Assembly: GCA_900660155.1 (NCBI GenBank)
Contig: CABFPE010000096.1
Location: forward strand, 1,587,163 to 1,630,295
Direction: 5' to 3'
DNA from: Hofstenia miamia
Lineage: Eukaryota > Xenacoelomorpha > Acoela > Hofsteniidae
DNA: 43,133 bases
A model generated the notes under the pieces. That model was not told the DNA's origin. It saw only the letters and a list, made by a program, of their open reading frames with translations, and did not search any database. This document shows, piece after piece, positions 33,301 through 43,128 of the stretch (within the stretch, counting starts at the first letter, position 1; each line of letters opens with the position of its first letter). A program made the position numbers and the translations under genes.

Positions 33301-33944
33301 AACTTAGTGAAAAATATTAGTACTGTTTTTAGAAATTACACGTATGAGAAAATCAAAATCATTTCAAAGTCGAATATTTTTAAGGTGTTCTACTTGGAGG
33401 TTGAATGTTTCGTGCTTCGCTGCTTAGACATGACATTTTCTCATTGAAAAAGAAGACATGCATGTCGCATGTCACGCGTAAACCTGCTAATATTTTCCCT
33501 TAGACACTTTTAGACCACCTTCTTACTGAAATGAGTAGACGTCTGTAACTGTCTAAGGAAAAGATACAGTCTAATTCTATCTGATTTTAAAAATAGTATT
33601 AATCTTGAATCAAATCTCTTCTTTTTCATTACTTAGTTGTGAAATGTGAAGAGATTGCATACAGCATGATTGTGTAATGGACTTTCAAGTCAAAGTTTGA
33701 TGCAAAAGTTATTAGTAAGAGATCTGAATTCCTTTGACAAGTATTTTCTCTTTCCATACAAAAACTTAGAAATACAATAAAGAAAAGAATTTTATTTACT
33801 GGTAATATAGTAAAAGAATTTAGGTAAACTAAATATTTTTAGAGTGTACTTAAGTGTACACATATTCATATATTCAGTGTGGTAAGACTTACCAATTCCG
33901 CGTGAAGCCCCAGTTACCAGAGCAATTTTTCCTTCTAATGCCAT
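25522..33944 (-). CDS. DHRS1: DHRS1-like short-chain dehydrogenase/reductase gene, four exons
   Basis: Four minus-strand exons splice into one frame of 260 codons including the final stop. SDR features in order are TGASRGIGKG (Rossmann nucleotide-binding glycines), a CD-x-S region (VQCDHSNS), LDILVNSCYSA (the NNAYA-like segment of DHRS1), VNNVGLRAHY, IIIHISS (catalytic Ser region), AYGVGKAA (Tyr-x3-Lys) and VVSPGAVTTELM. NNVGLR, YGVGKAA followed by DCAHEL, and CYSAVGAI identify the DHRS1 family, which are NAD(P)H-dependent carbonyl/steroid reductases (membrane-associated in mammals). Introns are 1130, 4582 and 1931 bp, all GT-AG, in phases 1, 0 and 0. There are two oddities. An in-frame TAA lies at 27795-27797. 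The protein is also about 55 residues shorter than human DHRS1, lacking its C-terminus and an internal segment. The family call is firm; the functional state is doubtful. Confidence 0.85.
26071..26391 (+). pseudogene. Zinc-finger protein relic inside intron 3
   Basis: On the + strand, opposite the dehydrogenase, three finger-like segments follow one another. They are a CGLCN stub at 26071, then CTECARMFSW running by frameshift into RKALNRHFRENH (C-x2-C ... H-x4-H), then CIADGCHKLFKSRSWYLLHI plus NTC (C-x4-C-x12-H-x3-C). The segment ends at a TAG near 26391. Such C2H2 arrays occur in host transcription factors and at the N-terminus of R2/NeSL-type retrotransposons. No RT follows, so the source is undecided. 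Confidence 0.5.
26743..26773. repeat. Perfect 13-bp inverted repeat, 5-nt loop
   Basis: TTAAGAATTATAA (26743-26755), loop ACCAC, TTATAATTCTTAA (26761-26773). A second, 6-bp hairpin (GGACCG / CGGTCC) lies at 26673-26692. Both fall in intron 3 of the dehydrogenase gene and may be ends of a small fold-back element. Confidence 0.85.
27675..27866 (-). CDS. DHRS1: DHRS1-like exon 3 with in-frame stop
   Basis: The acceptor TCCTTAG is followed by VNNVGLRAHYIANVYAARLM and APA, then a TAA codon at 27795-27797. It continues with SGIIIHISSDGAD, AYGVGKAAVNRL and DCAHELK before donor GTAAGTT. It is 192 nt, exactly 64 codons, phase 0 at both ends. The catalytic Ser and Tyr-x3-Lys are still encoded after the stop. 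One substitution (for example from CAA, AAA or GAA) would explain the TAA. Confidence 0.85.
27867..32448 (-). other. Intron 2 of DHRS1-like gene, 4.6 kb
   Basis: No further dehydrogenase exon is seen or needed, since exons 2 and 3 join in phase 0. It contains a (TA)n/(TG)n tract at 30266-30340, a GC-richer stretch at 28640-28880 and another at 31130-31330, and short open frames without recognisable domains (for example 29681-29875 minus and 30598-30822 plus). Confidence 0.6.
30266..30340. repeat. (TA)n with TG interruptions
   Basis: About 34 bases of TA followed by TGTCTGTGTG and a second, interrupted TA run. Open frames crossing it are low-complexity artefacts. Confidence 0.95.
32449..32762 (-). 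CDS. DHRS1: DHRS1-like exon 2
   Basis: The acceptor TGTAG lies directly before GA, which completes the Gly codon of exon 1 (GGA). The exon then reads KGIAKELCAEGATVYITGR, the second Rossmann strand and helix. It continues through NCVPVQCDHSNSEE and GRLDILVNSCYSAVGAITEA to PEFWDT, and ends before the donor GTTAGT. It is 314 nt and fully open. The extra residues that follow in the same frame (VSSINIY, stop) are intronic. Confidence 0.85.
32763..33892 (-). other. Intron 1 of DHRS1-like gene
   Basis: 1130 bp between donor GTAAGT and acceptor TGTAG, phase 1. No embedded gene or element recognised. Confidence 0.75.
33893..33944 (-). CDS. DHRS1: DHRS1-like exon 1
   Basis: Starts at ATG (33944-33942) and reads MALEGKIALVTGASRGI, then the first base of a Gly codon. 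The donor GTAAGT follows immediately at 33892. The Met lies the expected short distance before the TGxxxGxG motif, which supports this start. A possible 5' UTR donor (GGTAAGT, minus strand, near 34043-34048) lies upstream but has no proven partner. Confidence 0.85.
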
Positions 33945-35877
33945 TGATATATTAGTTGATTAATGTAGACTTCAATTTCCGTAAGTTTAAAAGTGCTTTT
34001 AATGATTATGTTTATTTAAGGTAAACTTTTAGTAATTACGCACTTACCAAAAATAAATGTGCACATCTCAAGTCTGTAATTTTAATATTTTGATACAGAT
34101 TTACAAACAATTAAGCATAAAATTGAACATATGACTTTATAGGAATTTTTGAATCTTTAGTTTTCAACGTCATGGTTACATTTGCATGATTTTTGCATCA
34201 GTAATTTAAACATTTTTCAAAAGAAATATCACGGTGTATTTAACACCCATAAAGAATTTTGAGGAAAATAATGCAACATCTTCTCAATATTCAGGAGATA
34301 TTCCCCTTGCTCTTCCATCAATTCTATATGAGACTTGAAACAGGTCATGCCAAAACTTGATAGCTTAAATAAGCCTGAAAAAAGTTCTATATGCTATTAT
34401 TAGCAAGATCATTTAGATAAAAATGATTATAAATAAGTTTGAGGAAAATGTATCCTTCATTAGATGTATTCAAAAATATGCAGTCAATTTTACAATTCTT
34501 CAAAATTCAACTATATATTTACAATTGCTATTCCAAGTACATGTTAATTTAAAGCAGTATTAAAGTGGGTCCCCTCCCCCAAATCAAAGTTAAAATTTCA
34601 AAAAATATCGAAATTCTGTTTGGTTATAAATGTATTGTTAAGGTATATTATACTAAACGATTTTAACCAAAAAAGTCAATGTCTGCAAATTTTGCCCTAG
34701 CAACAAAGGTGCCTTTTGTTTTTTCGCTCATTGTCTTTCAAATAAATAGAATAAAACAAATAAATTGAATTACTTAACATAGAGACATCTTTTGGTACCA
34801 GAAAAATCACTCCGGAAGTTTTTATAGTATTGATATCATTTTATAAGGACTTGATTTTCTCAAAATATTTTTTTCGAATTTTGAAAGTCTAAAAATATAT
34901 TTACTTTAAAGGTTCTTAAGTGATTAGACTGATTTTTTTCAAGTTATATTTCCAAATGTATTATCTAGGTCCAGAACTATGATCTAGGTAAAATAATTAT
35001 ATCCAAGTTCACAGTGAAAATCAATGTCACAAGAAATAGAACATTTTTACAAAAAAATAGCAAGCTTTAAAAATTACCATAAATATATAACCAAACATTA
35101 GTGCTGAGTCATGTCTGATTTTTTAGATCAGATCTATCAGCATTAATCAGGTCAGGGTTCAGATTAGATTTAAGGAGTCGCAATTCAGGTCCAGGACAAA
35201 ACAGGATCAGAATTGAGTTTGAAAGCACCCATGTTTTTTGATCAAATTGATATCATTTTAATTTGATTAGATGGAAAACATCTATTTATCTTAGCATGGT
35301 TTAATACCATTACTGTTTCCATTCATTCCATATTTTATGTGTCATAGGCTAGCATGAAACGACAAAGATTGTTGTCTCTTAGCTCACTAAATAATAAAGA
35401 TATCTAAAATATGAAAACACCACTGAATAGAGAATTGTCTCCTCTTTTATTTTCATCCTTAATTCAAGATGTGGCACGATGACTTATATTATTATATAGC
35501 TTTTAATATAATTTTTAATTAGCAGAAACTAATATTGAACATGAATAAATTTTTTTAAGGAAGGCAATTTCAAGGTTTAGTAGAGCACATAATAAATAAC
35601 TGTGATTAAATGCTAATTAATTATAAGGATTGAGGCCTAACAAAACACCTAAGATTTTATTGATGATAAAACACAGAAACATAGAGCAGCACTATTTTAG
35701 CATTTTTGTGGAGAAATCAGCTTAGTGGTACATTTTGGATGATGAGTGTTATGTAAATTTTATTTGTAAACTATATTTGTATTAACTATGTGTTTCTTTT
35801 AGAAGTCAACTTAAAGCATTTAGAGAAAGCTCATTTTACAAAAATTTAACTTGACCTCTAATTAAGCTGTATAATAA
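33945..35877. other. Upstream region of DHRS1-like gene, no gene seen
   Basis: The promoter of the dehydrogenase should lie at the left side of this stretch, but I see no clear core-promoter motif beyond general AT-richness. 35100-35215 is a word island with repeated ATCAG(A/G)T and CAGGTC words. The right end runs into gypsy sequence. Confidence 0.3.
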
Positions 35878-36150
35878 ACAAAAGAAGAGCATTATCAGAG
35901 TTTAGAGAAATTCTTAAGGGCTGCTAACCAAGATGGTCTAACCCTGAGCATGAACAAATGTGTTTTTGGAGTTCAGAAAATGTTACTTCTTGGACATGTA
36001 ATAGAGAATGGTAAAAAGTGATCAGACTCACAATGGGTACAGAGACTGATTGACTTTCCTACTCCTACAAATGCACTAAGGCTACACACAGTAATTGGTT
36101 TCTTTGCCTATTTTAAAAAGTGGGTCAACAAGTATTTCATAATATAGATT
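35878..36150 (+). pseudogene. Gypsy RT C-terminus and connection
   Basis: Reads EEHYQSLEKFLRAANQDGL, then LSMNKCVFGVQKMLLLGHVI, a stop, and then QWVQRLIDFPTPTNALRLHT and VIGFFAYFKKWVNKYFI. This fits the gypsy pattern H-x3-L-x(n)-L-x-x-x-K-C-x-F-x(n)-L-G-H, then the P-x-P-x(n)-L-R-x-x-x-G-x-x-x-Y-x-x-x-F segment. The catalytic RT palm upstream is missing. Confidence 0.8.
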
Positions 36151-36309
36151 TTCTAAGGTATAATTAGCTGGAAAATGTTTATATTATAATCTGCTATCAA
36201 GAAATATTAAATGTTATTCATAATTTACATAATTAGAAGTGTAGGCTATGCTCCACGCTAGGTCATAATGGGTTAAACCTCTATTGGACACTTTGAAAGA
36301 TAGCTGTTT

Positions 36310-36660
36310 TCCCTTAAATTTAACATGCCTGACAGTTATTAGTGATATTAAAGCTGGTATTGCAAAGTCTGTACTGGGCAGTCCAGAATCCAAGCAATGG
36401 CACTATCATCATTGAAACAGATGCATATAGTGTAGCCATTGGGACTGTTATGACACAGGCTGAAAGTCCTTTGGCATTTTTCTCCCATACCTTATCTGTG
36501 TCTGAGAATCAGCTGTTGAACAAGAAGCCATGACAATCATTGAAGCAATTTGTAAATGGCATGAATTTGTTAGGTCCTACAAAACTGTTATCAAGACTGA
36601 CCTGGAGTCAGAATCATTAATCTTCTCACATCAGCATTTCAGCATAAAAATAACAAGCTT
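36310..36660 (+). pseudogene. Gypsy RNase H remnant
   Basis: Contains NGTIIIETDAYSVAIGTVMT (the DA-S-x-x-x-G-x-V core with its Asp), then SPLAFFSHTLSVSENQL and a frameshift. It continues with QEAMTIIEAICKWHEFV and VIKTDLESES. The usual order Y/L-x-F-x-S/H-x-x-L, E-x-E/A-x-x-A-I/V-x-x-x-x-x-W-x-x-x is kept. Confidence 0.78.
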
Positions 36661-36739
36661 ATGAGGTGATGCTTGAAATTATCAGAATACTAACATGAGA
36701 TTCAGTATTGCCCTAGTTAGACACCCTCTCCAGAGACTC

Positions 36740-37354
36740 AGCAATTACTAGTGCCTCAAGGACATCACTCACTTTGTGGCCTTGACATGAGCAAATGCAT
36801 CATCTGGGAATTGTTCATATGTGGGAATTTTTCAAATGGAACAACTATGTATTTTCACTAGATAAAGTCAAGAATAAGAATAAAATTGCTAGATGCACTA
36901 CATGCAAGGAAGTTAAGCCCAAGTTTCACAAACCTGCAACCTGTTCAACTGTAATTTTTTCAATGCAAACTTTTGAACAGTTATCAATTGATATTGTTGG
37001 GCCAAAATGCCAGCTCACAGAAAAGAGAATGTTTTTGCCTTGACACTGGTTGATGAATACAACCACTTTCCATTTGCCTTTGGTCTAAAGTTGATAATGA
37101 CCACCTTAATAGTGTGATGCTTACAGTATCTGATTTCTAAATTTGGATGTCCAGCTTATCTCCATGCAGACATGGGAAGCCAATTTATTTGACTCATTTT
37201 GTTTGGAAAATCAAATCACCCACTCATACACTACACCCTACAATCCAAGTTCAAATTGGCAATGTGAATGGTACAATGTCACACTCTTTAAATCTCTTTG
37301 CTGTATTTTGCATTCTTACAGGCTCAACAATAACATGTGAGAATCAGTATGTGT
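36740..37354 (+). pseudogene. Gypsy integrase remnant
   Basis: The zinc-binding segment reads HHLGIVHMWEFFK, then IARCTTCKEVKPKFHKP (an H-x3-H and C-x2-C series). The core has FEQLSIDIVGPK with the first catalytic Asp, then LHADMGSQF (second Asp, one frame over), then FCLENQITHSYTTPYNPSSN with the usual TTPYxPxxN sequence, although the catalytic Glu after it is unclear (QCEWYN). Stops split it near 37043 and 37140. Confidence 0.8.
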
Positions 37355-38160
37355 GAAGCATTGTCTTTTTTATTGTTTTTGTTAAAAAGGTACTCAGAAT
37401 AGGAGCTGATTATTTTTTCTTGGATTCTGTTATTTACAAGAATATCAACACATTTACATGCCAAGCAGTTCTTTTCATCACAGTACCTAAAAGTATACCA
37501 CACACCTCAACCTGACAAGGAAAGTATTTATATTATTTACAATGTATTTACATAAGAAGGAATCATAACATAAATCTTACCATAATGAGATCTAAAGTGA
37601 AAGGAAAAACAAAACAATTTACATATATATAAAAAATACATTCAGTTAATATGTACATATTTTCTGAATTGAAAAATACAATTAGGATCATTTGGCATTA
37701 CTATAGACTTGATGACATATTCTACAGTTGCATTGAAATTAGTGATTTACAATAGATCTTCCAGGTTATTGAAATTAGTAGGATTTGATGGTATTCTTGA
37801 GGTGAGGTTAAAAATCAGATGTTTCAGATTTTCATTGGCTGTATAACATAATCTGAATAAGGGTGTTGTAATTAGTCTCAAATAGAAAAATTTGTACTGG
37901 TTTATTATATGATTCAAAGTGATTTTGTACATTATACTTTTGTAGTATGGCCACACCTTGGATTTTCTAATCATATTCAGGAGCTTTACAAATTCTTCAG
38001 GATTTGTTTCCCAAAAGTCAGCTGCTTTGTGCACCCATTAAACATAGAACTGTCATAACATATTTGCTGAACAACATAATAACAGCACTAAAATGACATT
38101 ACAAAACAATGTCTTTTCACAATAAAACAACAAACTATCAATAAAAATGCAGTTTTTAAA

Positions 38161-38161
38161 N
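38161..38161. other. Single-N contig join
   Basis: A lone N between two identical copies of a 1501-bp sequence. Confidence 0.95.
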
Positions 38162-39662
38162 TATGAGGTGATGCTTGAAATTATCAGAATACTAACATGA
38201 GATTCAGTATTGCCCTAGTTAGACACCCTCTCCAGAGACTCAGCAATTACTAGTGCCTCAAGGACATCACTCACTTTGTGGCCTTGACATGAGCAAATGC
38301 ATCATCTGGGAATTGTTCATATGTGGGAATTTTTCAAATGGAACAACTATGTATTTTCACTAGATAAAGTCAAGAATAAGAATAAAATTGCTAGATGCAC
38401 TACATGCAAGGAAGTTAAGCCCAAGTTTCACAAACCTGCAACCTGTTCAACTGTAATTTTTTCAATGCAAACTTTTGAACAGTTATCAATTGATATTGTT
38501 GGGCCAAAATGCCAGCTCACAGAAAAGAGAATGTTTTTGCCTTGACACTGGTTGATGAATACAACCACTTTCCATTTGCCTTTGGTCTAAAGTTGATAAT
38601 GACCACCTTAATAGTGTGATGCTTACAGTATCTGATTTCTAAATTTGGATGTCCAGCTTATCTCCATGCAGACATGGGAAGCCAATTTATTTGACTCATT
38701 TTGTTTGGAAAATCAAATCACCCACTCATACACTACACCCTACAATCCAAGTTCAAATTGGCAATGTGAATGGTACAATGTCACACTCTTTAAATCTCTT
38801 TGCTGTATTTTGCATTCTTACAGGCTCAACAATAACATGTGAGAATCAGTATGTGTGAAGCATTGTCTTTTTTATTGTTTTTGTTAAAAAGGTACTCAGA
38901 ATAGGAGCTGATTATTTTTTCTTGGATTCTGTTATTTACAAGAATATCAACACATTTACATGCCAAGCAGTTCTTTTCATCACAGTACCTAAAAGTATAC
39001 CACACACCTCAACCTGACAAGGAAAGTATTTATATTATTTACAATGTATTTACATAAGAAGGAATCATAACATAAATCTTACCATAATGAGATCTAAAGT
39101 GAAAGGAAAAACAAAACAATTTACATATATATAAAAAATACATTCAGTTAATATGTACATATTTTCTGAATTGAAAAATACAATTAGGATCATTTGGCAT
39201 TACTATAGACTTGATGACATATTCTACAGTTGCATTGAAATTAGTGATTTACAATAGATCTTCCAGGTTATTGAAATTAGTAGGATTTGATGGTATTCTT
39301 GAGGTGAGGTTAAAAATCAGATGTTTCAGATTTTCATTGGCTGTATAACATAATCTGAATAAGGGTGTTGTAATTAGTCTCAAATAGAAAAATTTGTACT
39401 GGTTTATTATATGATTCAAAGTGATTTTGTACATTATACTTTTGTAGTATGGCCACACCTTGGATTTTCTAATCATATTCAGGAGCTTTACAAATTCTTC
39501 AGGATTTGTTTCCCAAAAGTCAGCTGCTTTGTGCACCCATTAAACATAGAACTGTCATAACATATTTGCTGAACAACATAATAACAGCACTAAAATGACA
39601 TTACAAAACAATGTCTTTTCACAATAAAACAACAAACTATCAATAAAAATGCAGTTTTTAAA
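38162..39662. other. Exact repeat of 36660-38160 (probable assembly artefact)
   Basis: Every open frame in 36660-38160 recurs at an offset of exactly 1502 with identical translation, including the integrase pieces (38297-38545, 38645-38842) and the minus-strand LINE tail (39249-39536). The copy begins right after the N. The collapsed locus would run 36660-38160 and continue at 39663. Confidence 0.92.
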
Positions 39663-40990
39663 AAATGTATCTTCAAATTGTCATAATACTAAAATTATTC
39701 CTATTTTTAAATATTTTTGCTAGATGGAATTATACACTGCCACTAATCCACAATATAAATGCCACTCAAACAATTCAACACCTATTAAATGACAATACAC
39801 CACAAAAATGACATTATTACAACAGTTCTATGTTTACTAGGTATGACAATTGATGTAAATTTGTTATTAGAAAAAATGAAGAAGTTTGCCCTTAGCTTTG
39901 TAATGAAAAAATAAATATTTTTCCTGTCTACACATTACAAAATTTACAAGGCTTCTTGGGTCTATTTCTTGATTTTGATAGCTTCTGAGTATTTATCATC
40001 TGAGGTAGGATTGAGCTGCGCCCATTTGGATTTAGTTGAAATTTTTGCAGCTTCATGATGTGTAGATTTATATATAAATGAGGATAAGCTAATTTCAAAT
40101 TATTTGGAAGAGACAGGTTACAAAGTAAATCCAAAAGGCTTTTGGCACTTGTGCACAGTCTAATAATACTGTTATATAAATGTTAGATAGGATGGTTATC
40201 ATTATTAAGGATTGTAAATATTAGATTTATTTTATAAGCCAGTTGCATATAGTAAATATTACCCAACTGCACACCTCCATTCTTATAACAACTGTAAAGC
40301 AAGTTTGATGGCCTACTATGATCACTGTTCTTCCAAATAATATCATATATTTTACTTTGTATTGCATTGGTAGGGCTGTGGATAATGCATTAGATGATTT
40401 AAAAGTTTTGCCAGTACTATTACATTAACAGCCTTTGATTTAAAATAGTAAGACATTTTTAGGTTTGCTGAAAATTTAATGTGAGTTTGTTTTCAGAAAG
40501 GAACTCAGCTTTATTGAAATGATTATCACCAATTATATTCAATTTGATACAAAGCAATGTAATTTCATTGCTGTTGACAATACAATCAATTTGTTCCATT
40601 GTGCATACCTGTAAAAACTGTTTTTTACTTATAAAATGTTTAAGCCACTCTGCTTCCCAAATTCATTAAGTTCTTTGAGCAATTGCAACAGATGTGCCTC
40701 TGTACAAGTAATAAAGGTTATGTCATCAGCAAATGCCAAATATTTAACACAGACATTGAGGTATTTAAATCCAATAATTGAATTGGAGTTATTGATATTA
40801 AACAATAGAGGTTCAATTGCAAAATTAAGCAATGCACAGGACATTGAGCATCCTTGTCTGACACCCTGTTTGATTAATACCTCTCACAATAAAAATCTGT
40901 TAATAGTTAATAATGTAGAATCGGTGGCTGGGAGGAAAACTTAGCTAGAAACTTAATTGACTCCAAAAAAGGTTTGAATAGCGTTTACTG
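39249..40990 (-). mobile_element. Decayed L1/Tx1-like LINE (RT to C-terminus)
   Basis: The minus strand carries, in order, LIKQGVRQGCSMSCALLNFA (RT motif B), VKYLAFADDITFI (motif C, intact Asp pair), SGLNIL, a post-RT segment (NAIQSKIYDIIWKNSDHSRP, NGGVQLGNIYYMQLAYKI), and a C-terminal segment with FRLCYTANENLKHLIF. The G-V-R-Q-G-C motif B, the I/F-W-K-x(n)-G-G-V-x-L-x-N segment and the C ... HLIF end are typical of L1/Tx1-type ORF2. Stops and gaps show decay. The tail is present twice because of the assembly repeat (37747-38034 and 39249-39536). The upstream endonuclease is not recognisable. Confidence 0.75.
40629..40990 (-). pseudogene. LINE reverse transcriptase motifs B-C
   Basis: The open frame 40629-40844 begins MSCALLNFAIEPLLFN and extends upstream in the same frame to LIKQGVRQGC. 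It contains FADDITFI and ends SGLNIL. Upstream, across a TGA, SIKFLAKFSSQPP-like residues in other frames suggest further decayed RT. This is the best-preserved part of the element. Confidence 0.8.
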
Positions 40991-41139
40991 AACAGCCACG
41001 ATTCCAAGAAACAGGTTAACAGAGAACTTATAGCATATAGATATAACATTGGTAATTCATCCAAGTAACAGAAATACTTTATGTAAGAACTGAGATGACC
41101 AATTCCTATGGCTTCCAGCCAAAGCAGAACATCCAGAAG

Positions 41140-41740
41140 TAAAGTGCTTAACCTATTGACTGGTGCTACCCTATTTGTCTCACTTGCTTAATTTCTATCT
41201 CACTTCAAAAATACAAACTCTCATTTTCATTGTTATCTCTCAGCTCACTATTAAATAATCTGTAATTGCCAGATATTCGTGCTAGCCAACTGCATGGTAT
41301 CATCACAGTGTAAGGTTTTATGAGTGCATGTACGTGTTGAAATACGAACGAGAGATTTATTATTTCCTTATGCATAACCATATACGTAACTTAATGGACC
41401 ACAATTCGGACTGGGTAGTCAAAGGACCCCCAGAAGCAACGTGTCGCCCCATGCTTGTGAAAGCACTCCCGAATTGTTGCCGACTTACGCAATAAGTTTC
41501 ATTTAAAGTAAAAAATAAATCAGAAATACAACGGTAAAGATGGCAGTTAAGAGTAGACAACTCTATTGAACATTCGCTACAGTTGTCTCAGTTTATGTAC
41601 AAAAATTCTTATTATTACCTGCCTTTGTTTACAACTTTTTGATAGCAACATAGTTTAACATGATCAATCTTAAATTCCCTCGCAAAATTAAATTTGAGCA
41701 AAATAAAAGCACCAACGAGGGGACATCAATTAAATGCTAA
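41140..41740. other. Mixed stretch, no gene recognised
   Basis: 41360-41560 has a minus-strand open frame with no known domain. It includes an 18-19-bp sequence (CAGAAGCAACGTGTCGCCC, 41431-41449) that recurs with a one-base difference at the right end of the window (43111-43128). Confidence 0.35.
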
Positions 41741-41748
41741 CAAACTAA

Positions 41749-42080
41749 AATCGAAATTAATCGATACGTCATGGTGACGTAATAATACAAAGATATAATC
41801 GAAAGAATAAAATCAACAGAATCCCCGAGCAACTCTACACGCCCCCCCTTGCTCAAATTAATTTTCGGCTAACAGTTGGAGGGCTGGCCCGGAAACGATG
41901 CTTTGAGTAGCCANAATCGAAATTAATCGATATGTCATGGTGACGTAATAATACAAAGATATAATCGAAAGAATAAAATCAACAGAATCCCCGAGCGACT
42001 CTACACGCCCCCCCCTTGCTCAAATTAATTTTCGGCTAACAGTTGGAGGGCTGGCCCGGAAACGATGCTTTGAGTAGCCA
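41749..42080. other. Near-exact 165-bp duplication around a single N
   Basis: 41749-41913 and 41915-42080 are the same sequence apart from a C/T change (near 41767), an A/G change (near 41831) and a C-run of 7 versus 8. The lone N is at 41914. This looks like two haplotype contig ends placed in series. Confidence 0.9.
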
Positions 42081-42997
42081 TGATCATCTTTATTGCGAGG
42101 TCACCATCCCATGTTGTTACTTCCGAATAGCTGGCTTCACGAGTTAGTTGCATCAGCACCTCCCTTTGTGTGACCACTTCATCTCTTAATTGTAGGAACC
42201 GTATGGTAGGCATTTGATTGCTGACAGGGCAATTTCTCCGGAGGTTGTTTAGCCACCTGGTGAAGGTGTCGTAAAACCGCTCGTAGAGTCAAAGACCTTT
42301 TAGCGAGATCATGAGAGTCATAGTTGCGTCCGTATCAGAGGTGTGAGCATCAGTGGCGCTTATTTCGGTGTCTGGGTAGAAGTGAAGAAAAACCTGTCGA
42401 AGGGATCCCATTGTGGTGGCGTGGTCCACGAAAAGTGAGCAGTACTCTTGGACTTGGCTCAGCGTCATTTCTTCGGGATCCGAGACATTTGCTCGAAGCA
42501 TTGCAATGATCTCGATTCGTTTGGTGACATCGTAGTATGGGGTCGCAGTCTCGATGTTGTTGATCCACATGAGATCTCTGGCTGCCTGAAAGAGGATAAG
42601 GACGCAAGGTTGTAGCATGGCTAGTTTTTCCTGGATCACCCTTAGTTGCTGATGGATCGGGAGTCCCCTCGTAAAAATATCAGTTATCATGAGTTTTCCA
42701 TTGATGAACACGCGCTTGGCGTTGTCTCCCACAATGAGTTTTTCACGTGCAGCTTTGTACTCACTGGTCCTGCTCGCTTTGATGGCCTCCGACTTGGTGC
42801 TGACGAAGTTGATCCTATCAGGCAGTTGCGTGGCGACTTTCTTCTTAGGTTTTCAGACCTTCCATTTTGGCTGTATCAACGGAGTCTCCACTATAGGAGG
42901 GGGGATGCATAGTAGATTGGAGGTCTCTATCTTCTTCTCCATGTTGCTGAAGCTTGCATGGGAGGCCAACGTGGCAGTTCCAATTGTGACTGGATAA
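42025..42997 (-). pseudogene. GC-richer broken reading frame of unknown family
   Basis: One minus-strand frame can be followed for about 300 codons with only isolated stops near 42855 and 42293. It starts around MEKKIETSNLLCIPPP and includes KPKKKVATQLPDRINF, the main open part MGDNAKRVFINGKLMITDIF (42289-42732), then LYERFYDTFTRWLNNLRRNC and QMPTIRFLQLRDEVV, ending LLAEN at 42025. Base composition is close to half GC, unlike the AT-rich surroundings. No Cys-knuckle, protease or RT motif is visible. A retroelement gag or ORF1, or part of a host exon, are possible. I do not recognise it. Confidence 0.45.
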
Positions 42998-43110
42998 TTT
43001 ATATGAGCATCCTTTACTGTGTCCCAGAATTTTCCTCACAATCCTTTTGGTCGTAGTTGTTTGATCTGTTGGTGGGATATGCGTAGACGGGAGGTGGTAC
43101 ATTCCACATC

Positions 43111-43128
43111 CAGAGCAACGTGTCGCCC
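43111..43128. repeat. Short direct repeat of 41431-41449
   Basis: AGCAACGTGTCGCCC is shared exactly, with the neighbouring CAG(A). The two copies bracket the GC-richer reading frame about 1.7 kb apart and could be parts of LTRs, but the window ends just after this copy. Confidence 0.5.

Larger units (their letters stand above)
35878..37354 (+). mobile_element. Second decayed Ty3/gypsy element (RT end to integrase)
   Basis: Pieces of pol follow one another on the + strand: the C-terminal part of RT with its connection (35878-36150), RNase H (36310-36660) and integrase (36740-37354). At least five stops or frameshifts interrupt them. It differs clearly from the gypsy element at 6631-8119, so it is a separate family. 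36155-36310 does not fit the pol order and may be an insertion or divergent sequence. Part of this element, from 36660 on, is duplicated by the assembly join at 38161. Confidence 0.82.

Noticed and set aside
38162..39662. Tandem copies of a gypsy integrase and LINE tail
   Set aside because: The copies are identical with constant offset and are separated by a single N, so an assembly overlap is far more likely than a biological tandem duplication of decayed sequence.
42324..42997. Plus-strand and second-frame open reading frames at the right end
   Set aside because: They are complementary to the longer minus-strand frame and arise from the lower AT content, which makes stops rarer in all frames.
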